In this document: positions 8,541-16,445 of the stretch, piece by piece | How positions within the stretch are numbered: position 1 is the first letter of the stretch | Layout: each line of letters opens with the position of its first letter | Source: an uncultured Bacteroidales bacterium | Lineage (GTDB): Bacteria > Bacteroidota > Bacteroidia > Bacteroidales > Muribaculaceae | Length of the DNA: 53,044 bases | Assembly: GCA_902792435.1 (NCBI GenBank) | Contig: CADAZN010000013.1 | Location: 20,241-73,284 of the forward strand | Direction: 5' to 3' | Translations under genes and position numbers: made by a program | Notes under the pieces: generated by a model | Seen by the model: only the letters and a program-made list of their open reading frames with translations | Told to the model about the DNA's origin: nothing | The model's database searches: none

Positions 8541-9794
8541 TTAATGATAGAGATAGTATTTTGATGACTTGGCTTTGAAAGCCTCGGTGTCTTTGTTGAA
8601 GTAGTCGACGATATCGGCTACTTTGTAACGTTTGCAGAAAAGCTCGCGAATCTCCTTGGTGCCGCACACCTTGTCAAACATTGCGTAGCGCTTAGGATTC
8701 TGCTCAAAGAGCTCCTGCTTGGGATACATCTCGTGAATCACTTGCAGGAAATAGAACTGGGTGAGTACGAGGTTGGCCTTGTCAAAGTCGGTGATATAAA
8801 TCTGCACACCATGCACTTCCTGCAACGACTTGTCGACTGCCACGCTCAAGGCAAAGAATGGCTTGTAGTTGATGGGGCGGAAATGCATTCCCGGCAGGTT
8901 CAATGCGTTCATGTTCTTGGCGAGCTCCTCGGCATCAATCCATGAGGCGGCAAAGCATTCGAATGGCAGTGTGTAGCCAATGCCGGTGTTGAAAATATAC
9001 AACTCGCCAAGGATGCCACTCACGGGATAGAAAAATGCGTTCTCGGGAGCAGGAATTTGCGGTGATGGCAGCACCCAGGGCATGCCAGTGTCGCGGAACT
9101 TCATGTCGCGAGTCCAGCCCTCCATAGGGATAACTGTAAGTTTGCATTTCTTACCGGTCTTCGACTCCTTGCCTATAATGCCCTCCTCGTTTAGGTACTG
9201 GGCAAGTTCGCCAGGTGTAAGGCCATAAAGGTAGGGTATAGCATATTTGCTAACAAAAGAGAAATAACCAGGCTCTACTAGATTGCCTTCCACTTTATTT
9301 CCACCCAATGGGTTGGGGCGGTCAAGGACCATAAACTCTTTATCATACTTGGCACATGCTTGCATGCATACGCCCATTGTGGCATAGAAAGTGTAGCTGC
9401 GGCATCCTATGTCTTGGATGTCGTATATGAGCACATCGATGTCTTTAAGCATCTCGGCAGTGGGCTCATGGGTCTTGCCATAGAGAGAGTACATTTTCAC
9501 GCCAGTTGCTGGGTCAACAGCATCGGCTACCTTGTCGCCGGCATGAGCATTACCACGCACGCCATGCTCGGGACCAAAAAGAGCGACAAGCTTCACTCCT
9601 TTAGCCTCATTGAGAATATCGACTGTTGATTTAAGGTTATTGTCGATACCGCTGGGGTTGGTTACCAGTCCCACGCGCTTGCCTTGCAGCTCCTTGAAGC
9701 CACCATCGCGCAGCACTTCAATACCAGGCTTAACCACCGCGCTGGCAGCCATAGCCACCACTACAAGAGCCATCAATATAATGTGTCGTTTCAT
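8541..9794 (-). CDS. namZ: DUF1343 exo-beta-N-acetylmuramidase (NamZ family), exported
   Basis: 417-residue exported protein. NamZ enzymes remove terminal MurNAc from the non-reducing end of peptide-free murein chains. Family landmarks seen: RVGLVTNPSGID, FGPEHGVRG (Glu76, His77), YSLYG, DVLIYDIQDIGCRSYTF and VLDRPNPLGG. The chosen ATG (9794) begins a clean signal peptide (MKRHIILMALVVVAMAASA). An in-frame ATG at 9818 would add eight charged residues before it and is less likely. It lies between the AmpG-like permease and the D-lactate-dehydrogenase-like gene and would supply free MurNAc to the kinase-MurQ branch. Confidence 0.92.
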   Translation of the reverse strand: MKRHIILMALVVVAMAASAVVKPGIEVLRDGGFKELQGKRVGLVTNPSGIDNNLKSTVDILNEAKGVKLVALFGPEHGVRGNAHAGDKVADAVDPATGVKMYSLYGKTHEPTAEMLKDIDVLIYDIQDIGCRSYTFYATMGVCMQACAKYDKEFMVLDRPNPLGGNKVEGNLVEPGYFSFVSKYAIPYLYGLTPGELAQYLNEEGIIGKESKTGKKCKLTVIPMEGWTRDMKFRDTGMPWVLPSPQIPAPENAFFYPVSGILGELYIFNTGIGYTLPFECFAASWIDAEELAKNMNALNLPGMHFRPINYKPFFALSVAVDKSLQEVHGVQIYITDFDKANLVLTQFYFLQVIHEMYPKQELFEQNPKRYAMFDKVCGTKEIRELFCKRYKVADIVDYFNKDTEAFKAKSSKYYLYH

Positions 9795-9824
9795 AAATTC
9801 TTTTTTTAAAAACTTCATGTTACT

Positions 9825-11153
9825 TTACTTAAGGCCGTATTCGGGATCAATCTTGCGGTCGGCAAGGAATGTGACTATAATGGTGGCGATGCTACAAGCA
9901 AATGCCATCCAGAAGAATGCCGAGTAGCCCATAGATTCCTGTAAGTAGCCAGCAAACATGCCAGGTATCATCATGCTCAGCGACATAAAGGCTGTACACA
10001 GGGCATAATGTGATGTTTTGAACTCACCTTCTGAGAAGAACATCATATAGAGCATATAGGCAGTGAAACCGAAGCCATAACCAAACTGCTCAATCACAAT
10101 ACAAGTGCTGATGATAAAGAAGTTGGTTGGTTGAGCTATAGATAGGTACACAAAGGTGAGGCAAGGCAAAGTCATGCAAGCTGCCATGAGCCAGATGGCT
10201 TTCTTTAATCCAACCTTTGATGAGAAAATACCGCCGAGGATACCTCCAGCAAGTAATGCAGCCACACCAATAGTGCCATAGGCAAGACCCACGTCTTGTG
10301 TAGTCATTGCCAGACCTCCCTTTTCGGTTGGGTCAAGCATAAAAGGCTTACACATCTTGAGCAGGAAGGCTTCGGGCAGGCGATAGAGCAGCATGAAGAT
10401 GATTGCAATCCACACACCTGGCTTTTTGAAATAGGTCACTATGGTTCGTCCAAACTCCTTCATCACTTGTGAACTGTTGTTCTTCAATGAGCCTTCAAGT
10501 GAGGAACGGTCACTATCAGGACGTGGGATGAAGAATAGATGGTATACATAGAATAAGCACAAGATTGCCGAAGCTATACCCATGGTGATTTTCCATGCTG
10601 CGGGAATCGAAGTCTTTGTCTCAAGATAACCTGCAATCCACACCAGCACACCATTGCCAAAGATGTTAGCAAGGCGATAGAAGGTGGAGCGAACGCCCAC
10701 AAATGCCGACTGGTTTTTTTGAGACAGCGCCAGCATGTAGAAACCATCGGCAGCTATATCGTGTGTTGCCGAGGCAAATGCTGTGATAATAAAGAAGATT
10801 AGCGTTATAGTAAACATGCTCATTGGCGTGTTTCCTGCTTTAATCATTTCTTCTCCCGGTGATGGCATAGTTATGGTGAGCAGGATTAAGGTTGCTGCCA
10901 TAATCATCTGCATCATGACAATCCACCAACGTTTTTTCTTGATGATGTCAACAAAAGGACTCCATAATGGCTTGATAACCCAAGGCAGATAAATGAGACT
11001 GGTAAAGAGTGCCATCTGTCCGTTGGGAACACCCATTTTCTTGAAGAGGATTACCGAAATCTCATTAACAAGAAAATATGGAATACCTTCGATAAAGTAT
11101 AGGGTTGAAACCCATGCCCAAGGGCTTTGTTTGAACTTTGTTAATGCGCTCAT
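9825..11153 (-). CDS. ampG: AmpG-like MFS permease
   Basis: 442-residue major-facilitator protein with about twelve hydrophobic segments. The start SPWAWVSTLYFIEGIPYFLVN and the later ASATHDIAADGFYM block are typical of the AmpG/PAT family. AmpG imports GlcNAc-anhydroMurNAc muropeptides across the inner membrane. The gene is 29 bp from the SpoIID-domain gene upstream and 30 bp from namZ downstream, consistent with co-transcription. In this context it would be the uptake route for disaccharide muropeptides, parallel to the NagX/MurT-type route for free MurNAc. Other muropeptide or peptide-glycan substrates are possible. Confidence 0.88.
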   Translation of the reverse strand: MSALTKFKQSPWAWVSTLYFIEGIPYFLVNEISVILFKKMGVPNGQMALFTSLIYLPWVIKPLWSPFVDIIKKKRWWIVMMQMIMAATLILLTITMPSPGEEMIKAGNTPMSMFTITLIFFIITAFASATHDIAADGFYMLALSQKNQSAFVGVRSTFYRLANIFGNGVLVWIAGYLETKTSIPAAWKITMGIASAILCLFYVYHLFFIPRPDSDRSSLEGSLKNNSSQVMKEFGRTIVTYFKKPGVWIAIIFMLLYRLPEAFLLKMCKPFMLDPTEKGGLAMTTQDVGLAYGTIGVAALLAGGILGGIFSSKVGLKKAIWLMAACMTLPCLTFVYLSIAQPTNFFIISTCIVIEQFGYGFGFTAYMLYMMFFSEGEFKTSHYALCTAFMSLSMMIPGMFAGYLQESMGYSAFFWMAFACSIATIIVTFLADRKIDPEYGLK

Positions 11154-11181
11154 TGTTATAGTGTTTTGATGTGAATGCTAA

Positions 11182-12507
11182 TTAGTAGATGGTTTTGATT
11201 TGTGCGTCGATGAAGTAGTGAAGCAGAATTTGCTGGTAGTCGTAGCCATTAGCGCCCATTACGGCAGCACCAATTTGGCACAATCCCACACCATGGCCCC
11301 ATCCAGCGCCTCGCAGGATGAATTTCTCGGGGAACTCGTCCTCGCCATCATCGATTTTCTCCACAATGAATGCCGAGCTGTAGAGGCATGAGGGCGACAG
11401 AGCATAGCGGATGGAGAGTTCCTTGCCAATGGTCTTGGTCATTTTCTCGCCCACGATACGCAGTTTGTAGAGGCGTCCACTGGTGCCACGTGCTACAGGC
11501 TCAAGGTCGATAATGCGTCCGTAGTCGTCACCAGTGCGCTCCTTGATGAGCTTGCTCAACTCGTCTTGAGTGTACTCCACGCGCCAGCGATAGAAGTCGG
11601 TAGTCTCTTGGTCATAGTCGTTGAGCACCTGCGACAGGATTTCTTTGTCGGTAGTGTTGCAGTGTGCATGTGGCGACGAGAGAATCCAGTCGGCAGCATT
11701 ATCCTCACGAGTGAGGTCGGGGAAATTCATCTCGTCGTCATCGTCGCGACGTGCTACCAAGTAGGGGTGATGCTGGTCTTGCCAGCAGTTCTCGAATTGC
11801 TCATAAACGCCACCGCATGACTTTGAGAAGCGGGCGTCGCACAGCTCGCCTCCATACATAAGCACTTGCCCCCAGGTGGCTTCGATAGCGTGGCGCACTG
11901 CCTCGGTCGAGGCGCGAGTAATGCCTTGATAGCGTTGGCAATGGTCATCGGCGCACACGTCAAAGTTCACGTGGTCGTCTCGGTCCCACCACTTGATTTC
12001 CTCGTCCTCATTACTAGTTTCAAACTCCTGATGCAGTCCTGGCGCTGCTGTTGCTGCAACATTGTCCTTGTGGATTTGCGCCAACAGCCAGCTGCGTGAT
12101 ATCACGGCATGTGCTTTGAGCAACTCGAGCGACGCTGTTGCGCTCATCTCGCTCGAAATCACGCTTAGCAGATATTCCTCTACCGAGAGGATGTTGATGG
12201 TGGTGATGCGGTCATTCTCAACAATTAAGTGCAATGACCCACGGAATGTTTGGTTTTCCTTGCGTTTCCAGTGGAAACTCACCCCAATTGTCACATTCTC
12301 AAGCGTGAACGAGTCGGTGTCCACATTGTTTGGCTCAAAGAGAATGTCGTTATATTTCTTGCCATTCCACTCGACCATGCCGTCAACACAGCGTGCCAGT
12401 TGGTTGCCAGTCACTTTCTCGCCGTCGACACGGTAATCGCCATTGAGCTCAAACTCTACCATAGGCTCATTCATGATGCCTACTTTAACTTGGGGAACTT
12501 GTGCCAT
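11182..12507 (-). CDS. SpoIID/LytB-domain protein without a signal peptide
   Basis: 441-residue protein. SpoIID-family enzymes are lytic transglycosylases acting on murein stripped of stem peptides. The SpoIID core is seen at SVEEYLLSVISSEM (Glu120 at the position of the catalytic Glu), followed by LLKAHAVISRSW. The C-terminal hallmark GAGWGHGVGLCQIGAAVM is also present. The N-terminus (MAQVPQVKVGIMNEPMVEFE) has no hydrophobic export signal, and the upstream gene ends 6 bp away, leaving no room for one. A cytoplasmic location is therefore predicted, which is unusual for a wall-cleaving enzyme. A long insert (about 165-330) carries Cys- and His-bearing segments (CADDHC, CGGVYEQFENC). It lies between ampG and a HIT-like gene. 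Confidence 0.85.
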   Translation of the reverse strand: MAQVPQVKVGIMNEPMVEFELNGDYRVDGEKVTGNQLARCVDGMVEWNGKKYNDILFEPNNVDTDSFTLENVTIGVSFHWKRKENQTFRGSLHLIVENDRITTINILSVEEYLLSVISSEMSATASLELLKAHAVISRSWLLAQIHKDNVAATAAPGLHQEFETSNEDEEIKWWDRDDHVNFDVCADDHCQRYQGITRASTEAVRHAIEATWGQVLMYGGELCDARFSKSCGGVYEQFENCWQDQHHPYLVARRDDDDEMNFPDLTREDNAADWILSSPHAHCNTTDKEILSQVLNDYDQETTDFYRWRVEYTQDELSKLIKERTGDDYGRIIDLEPVARGTSGRLYKLRIVGEKMTKTIGKELSIRYALSPSCLYSSAFIVEKIDDGEDEFPEKFILRGAGWGHGVGLCQIGAAVMGANGYDYQQILLHYFIDAQIKTIY

Positions 12508-12513
12508 AGTGTG

Positions 12514-13473
12514 TTATCTTTTAGAATAGTAATATTGTCTTAATTTCGTTGAAACATCCTCTACATCTTGTGGTGAAAGGCACACGTCCATATAGATGAG
12601 AGTAATGTCATGCAGTGTGAGGTTGTTAAAGTCTTCTTCTCGTGCAATAGCCCACAAGCCGCCCATATCGACCGACGCAGGGCTCAGCACAAACTGATCC
12701 TCACCAGTGCCATAGCAGGCTGGCCGGTGCTTGCGCCGTGGAAACACAGCAATGCACAAAGCGCCACTATTGTGCCAGCACAGGATGTTGATCATTGGTT
12801 CGACGTGCCCATTTTTCACTGGTAACACATCCTGCAGTGAGTTGAACCATTGTTCTCCTAAATCGATACTCATAGTTTCGATATAAAAAACTGGTCGACC
12901 CAATTCGGTTATAACACCAAAAATGCCTCGATTGTTGGCATCAAATAATGCTGTGTTTGCAGTGAAAAGCTCATCGCAAATGGGCAACTCATCGATGCTA
13001 CCGGCTTGGAAATGCATATGGTCAGGAGCCGAAGCTCCGCAACGTGGACCATTGTAGAAAACCACATAACCTGGAAGGTCTTTGGCAAGGTGCATCATGT
13101 CGGTAATGCGACCATCAATGCGTTGTGGTGAATGCTCCAAAGCTGAGATAGTGAGATGCCGTGAGAAGATGGGGTAGGGGTTAACCTGCATTTTGTAACG
13201 TCCTTCCCACATCACAGTTTCCTGTTCCTTGGGCTGGTTCTTGTCGCACAAGAAGCATGGCCTTGCCTTGAGCGAGGCGTAATCAATGTCTGCCGACGAC
13301 GACTTCAATCGCTCAGGATTATACTGCAACACAATTGAAGAATCTCCCAACTCCACAACGCGAGTTGTGACATTGGCGAGGTAGCCATAATTTTTGATTA
13401 CGGCATCCCACTTAGTCAACTGTCGTTGCCAAAGATGGTCGATTTCTTCAATATAGTTGCATGTCATAGGCAT
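12514..13473 (-). CDS. DUF4922 HIT-superfamily protein, phosphorylase/nucleotidyltransferase-like
   Basis: 319-residue cytoplasmic protein. The diagnostic stretch is PDHMHFQAGS, giving an HxHxQ triad (His152, His154, Gln156) like those of GalT, Ap4A phosphorylase and GDP-L-galactose phosphorylase. A CxxC (Cys73, Cys76 in RPCFLCDKNQ) may bind zinc, as in GalT relatives. NPYPIFSRHLTI is the typical strand before the active site. I recognise it as DUF4922 from memory. A nucleotide-sugar or sugar-1-phosphate transfer reaction is likely; the substrate is unknown. It is packed tightly with the SpoIID gene (6 bp) and a glycosyltransferase (4 bp), so the three are probably translated from one message. 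MTC at 13467 is an alternative start. Confidence 0.75.
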   Translation of the reverse strand: MPMTCNYIEEIDHLWQRQLTKWDAVIKNYGYLANVTTRVVELGDSSIVLQYNPERLKSSSADIDYASLKARPCFLCDKNQPKEQETVMWEGRYKMQVNPYPIFSRHLTISALEHSPQRIDGRITDMMHLAKDLPGYVVFYNGPRCGASAPDHMHFQAGSIDELPICDELFTANTALFDANNRGIFGVITELGRPVFYIETMSIDLGEQWFNSLQDVLPVKNGHVEPMINILCWHNSGALCIAVFPRRKHRPACYGTGEDQFVLSPASVDMGGLWAIAREEDFNNLTLHDITLIYMDVCLSPQDVEDVSTKLRQYYYSKR

Positions 13474-13477
13474 AGAC

Positions 13478-14962
13478 TTATTTCTTGTTCAACGCAATGC
13501 GAGCCATGAGCTCCCATGTGCGTATGCGGTCCTTATAAAGGTTGTTATTGTTCATCTTAACAACATCTACATTGGCGTCGCTGTTGTCGTCCCAGCGGCG
13601 GCACATGTACACGGGCTCATACACACGACCTATCTGGTAGGTGCGAGAAATGTTAAGTCCAAGTGCATAGTCCTCGCCGTAGCTCACGTTTGGAAGCATC
13701 ACGTCACGCAACACAGGAGTGTAGAATGCGCGAGGCGCTCCAAGTCCGTTGATGCGCAGAGCGTTGTTGCGGCCATTCTCGGGAGTCCATTCTTTGTGGT
13801 CGATTACGCCGGGAGGAATGGGGTTACAGTGGATATCGGTCATCAAGTAGGTGCCCACAACCATTGCCACATTCTGCTCATAGAAGGCGTTAACCATAGT
13901 CTGAAGAGTGTTCTCGTCCTTGTACATGTCGTCACTGTCGAGTTGAACCACAAACTTGCCTGCCTTTGAGTGATGAGCGGCAAGGTTCCAGTAGCCACCA
14001 ATACCCATGTCATAGTGGTCGGCAATAATGTGAATCAAGCGTGGATCGTTATATTCGGCGATTGCCTCGCGGGTGCCATCGGTCGAGAAGTTGTCAATCA
14101 CCATGAGGTTGAAATTGAAGTTGGTCTTCTGATTCAGAACACTGTCGATGGCGTCGCGAATTGTGCGGATGCGGTTGCGCACGGGAATCATCACTGTTGC
14201 TTCCACCTCAAACTTGTCGTGGTCAAACTCAATGTGCTTGAAGTTGGGAACTTCCTTGCCGTCAACCACCTTGGTGGGAGCCAAGTAACCGCCTATCTCC
14301 TTCAGGTGCTCGGTGCATGCTGCCTCCATCTCAATTTGGCGACCACGGTTGCGTGGGTCTACATAGTCGAAAATCTTCTCGCCACTCTTGCGTGTGTCGA
14401 GCTCGACGTCACTATAGAGATACTCGTTGATGTGAGTGATGGGAGCAAATTGCGATAGCTTGAGGCGCAAGTCATAAAGACCTGCAAACTCATATGTCGA
14501 CTTCATGGCAGCTGCTGCTTTCTTGAAGCACTCACCACAGAACACGAGCACTGAGCCAAAGTCAAAGTCATCGCGCAGAGAGCCCATTTGGTAATCAATC
14601 ACGGGAGCCTTGTCTGCCCCTTTGTCGGTCACATTATAGTGGTCGGCATATACCATACCGCTTTGGGTGTCGGCGAGAATCTTCACGAAGCGATCGATGG
14701 CGTAAGGCGCAAATTTCAGTGTCACATACTTGGTGTAAAGCATTGTCACGCAAGCGTCGCTCTTCTCGGCAATAGCCTTGATAGTGGCGGTAGAGTTAAG
14801 GTTGTTGATCTTAAGCATCTCGCAGCCCTCGATGGTGCCTTGTGCCTCGTCGTTGGCGAGCAAATAGATTTTGTTCACTAATGGATTGGATTTCAATCCA
14901 TCAACTGTAGCCTGTGCCTGCTCGGCGTTGGCAAAGGGGATAAAGCAATTAATCTTTGTCAT
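13478..14962 (-). CDS. Family 2 glycosyltransferase with two GT-A-like halves (paralogue 1)
   Basis: 494-residue protein. The C-terminal half (about 255-490) is a canonical GT2 domain: ATVMIPVRNRIRTIRDAIDS, LMVIDNFSTDGT, VVQLDSDDMY (metal-binding DSDD) and the acceptor-side SYGEDYALGL. The N-terminal half looks like a second, degenerate GT-A fold (CVTMLYTKYVTLKFAPYAID, then SGMVYADHYN and SLRDDFDFGSVLVF). I chose the ATG at 14962 (MTKINCFIPF); the ATG at 14995 would overlap the neighbouring gene. The C-terminus LYKDRIRTWELMARIAL matches the adjacent paralogue. Donor and acceptor are unknown. No signal peptide or membrane anchor is seen. Confidence 0.85.
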   Translation of the reverse strand: MTKINCFIPFANAEQAQATVDGLKSNPLVNKIYLLANDEAQGTIEGCEMLKINNLNSTATIKAIAEKSDACVTMLYTKYVTLKFAPYAIDRFVKILADTQSGMVYADHYNVTDKGADKAPVIDYQMGSLRDDFDFGSVLVFCGECFKKAAAAMKSTYEFAGLYDLRLKLSQFAPITHINEYLYSDVELDTRKSGEKIFDYVDPRNRGRQIEMEAACTEHLKEIGGYLAPTKVVDGKEVPNFKHIEFDHDKFEVEATVMIPVRNRIRTIRDAIDSVLNQKTNFNFNLMVIDNFSTDGTREAIAEYNDPRLIHIIADHYDMGIGGYWNLAAHHSKAGKFVVQLDSDDMYKDENTLQTMVNAFYEQNVAMVVGTYLMTDIHCNPIPPGVIDHKEWTPENGRNNALRINGLGAPRAFYTPVLRDVMLPNVSYGEDYALGLNISRTYQIGRVYEPVYMCRRWDDNSDANVDVVKMNNNNLYKDRIRTWELMARIALNKK

Positions 14963-14981
14963 GATGTTATATGTATTTTGA

Positions 14982-16421
14982 TTATTTATTTTCACATTTC
15001 AGTAGTGCCTTTCGCGCTTGAACTTCCCAAGTGCGAAGTCGGTCTTTATAGATGTTGTTGGCGTTTTCTTGCTCAATGCTGAGGTCGGAATCGGTGTTTT
15101 CGTCGCCACGGCGGGCAAGGGTCATCACGTCCCACACTCTTCCCACGCGATAATGGCGTGAAATCATCAACCCCATGCCATAGTCCTCGCCATAGCTGCT
15201 GCATGGCAGACAAATGCGGCGATAGATAGGGGTGAAGAATGCGCGGGGACCACCAATGCCATTAACCCTTAGCAGGTTGTTTCGGCCATTCTCAAAAGTC
15301 CACTCGCGGTGTGCAATGATGCCTGGAGGCACTTCTTGCAGGTCGTTATTGACAACCTTGTAGCTGCCCACGACCATTGCGGCGTTATCCTCATAAAATT
15401 TGGAAATCATAGTCTCCAAAACATGAGGTGTGGCAAACATATCGTCACTGTCAAGCCCTATCGCAAAGCGTCCGCAGCGCTCATCATAGATGCCGAAGTT
15501 CCAACATCCGCCAATTCCCAAATCACGTCGATTAGGGATGATGTGAATCAAGCGTGGGTCGCTAACAAACTCATCAATAGCCTCACTAGTGCCATCGGTT
15601 GAGTGGTTGTCGATAACAATGAGATTGAATTTGAAAGGCGCATCTTGAGTTAATACACTCTTTATGGCATCGCGAATAACATTCACGCGATTGAGAACAG
15701 GAATAATCACTGAGCACTCAACAGGAAACTCTCCCTCGCTCAAGTCAACGTCTTCATAACGCTTGGGTGGCAGATAGGCACCAATCTTTGTCAAATGCCA
15801 AGTGCACACGGCCTCCATTTCTTTTTGTTTCTCAGCTTCCTTCTCAAGCTGATAGTCAAAGATGCGCTCACCACTGCTGCGCAGGTCGATTTCATCGCAT
15901 GTATAGAGATACTCGGGAATGTGCACAATCTTACCTAATCGCGACAATGCCAGTCGCACAGCATAGAAACCAGCATATTCAAGCTTTTTTAAATCCTGCT
16001 TGATTTCCATGCATGCTTTGAACAAATAGTCGCAATTAATCATTACAACGGGCCCAAAATCGAAGTCATCACGTAGCGAACCTTCTTGGCAGTCAATGAC
16101 AGGATGCTTAACAATCGAGTAGTTAGGCAAGCGATTGTAATGGTCACAATAGACCATAGCAGCATCGGTGTCTTGTGCCACCTTGATCATGCGGCGCAAC
16201 GCCATGTGTCCCATTGCTAAATAATTGACAGGACTCAACACATATATGACATATTTTGAGTTACCACCACTATGGAGGGCTTCATAGCTGTGTAGCCATG
16301 ACATATCATCATGTCGTTGTGGCTCGAACTCAAAATGTGTTCCGAGCAATAAGTCTCCATCACAGGTTGTGATGGTGGCTCCGCGATGGGTGATGAATGG
16401 TATTCGTGATGAATCTTCCAT
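14982..16421 (-). CDS. Family 2 glycosyltransferase with two GT-A-like halves (paralogue 2)
   Basis: 479-residue paralogue of the next gene downstream, from an old tandem duplication. The canonical GT2 domain is C-terminal: CSVIIPVLNRVNVIRDAIKS, LIVIDNHSTDGT, AIGLDSDDMF, SYGEDYGMGL. The N-terminal half has MVYCDHYNRLPNY and SLRDDFDFGPVVM, the same degenerate GT-A features as its partner. Its end (IYKDRLRTWEVQARKAL) aligns with the partner's end. It starts 24 bp after the golvesin-split amidase gene. Linkage to an HIT-like nucleotidyl enzyme suggests the pair consumes a sugar nucleotide made or salvaged by the locus (inference). Confidence 0.85.
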   Translation of the reverse strand: MEDSSRIPFITHRGATITTCDGDLLLGTHFEFEPQRHDDMSWLHSYEALHSGGNSKYVIYVLSPVNYLAMGHMALRRMIKVAQDTDAAMVYCDHYNRLPNYSIVKHPVIDCQEGSLRDDFDFGPVVMINCDYLFKACMEIKQDLKKLEYAGFYAVRLALSRLGKIVHIPEYLYTCDEIDLRSSGERIFDYQLEKEAEKQKEMEAVCTWHLTKIGAYLPPKRYEDVDLSEGEFPVECSVIIPVLNRVNVIRDAIKSVLTQDAPFKFNLIVIDNHSTDGTSEAIDEFVSDPRLIHIIPNRRDLGIGGCWNFGIYDERCGRFAIGLDSDDMFATPHVLETMISKFYEDNAAMVVGSYKVVNNDLQEVPPGIIAHREWTFENGRNNLLRVNGIGGPRAFFTPIYRRICLPCSSYGEDYGMGLMISRHYRVGRVWDVMTLARRGDENTDSDLSIEQENANNIYKDRLRTWEVQARKALLKCENK

Positions 16422-16445
16422 TGTGGATAGTTTGGATTGCAGTTT

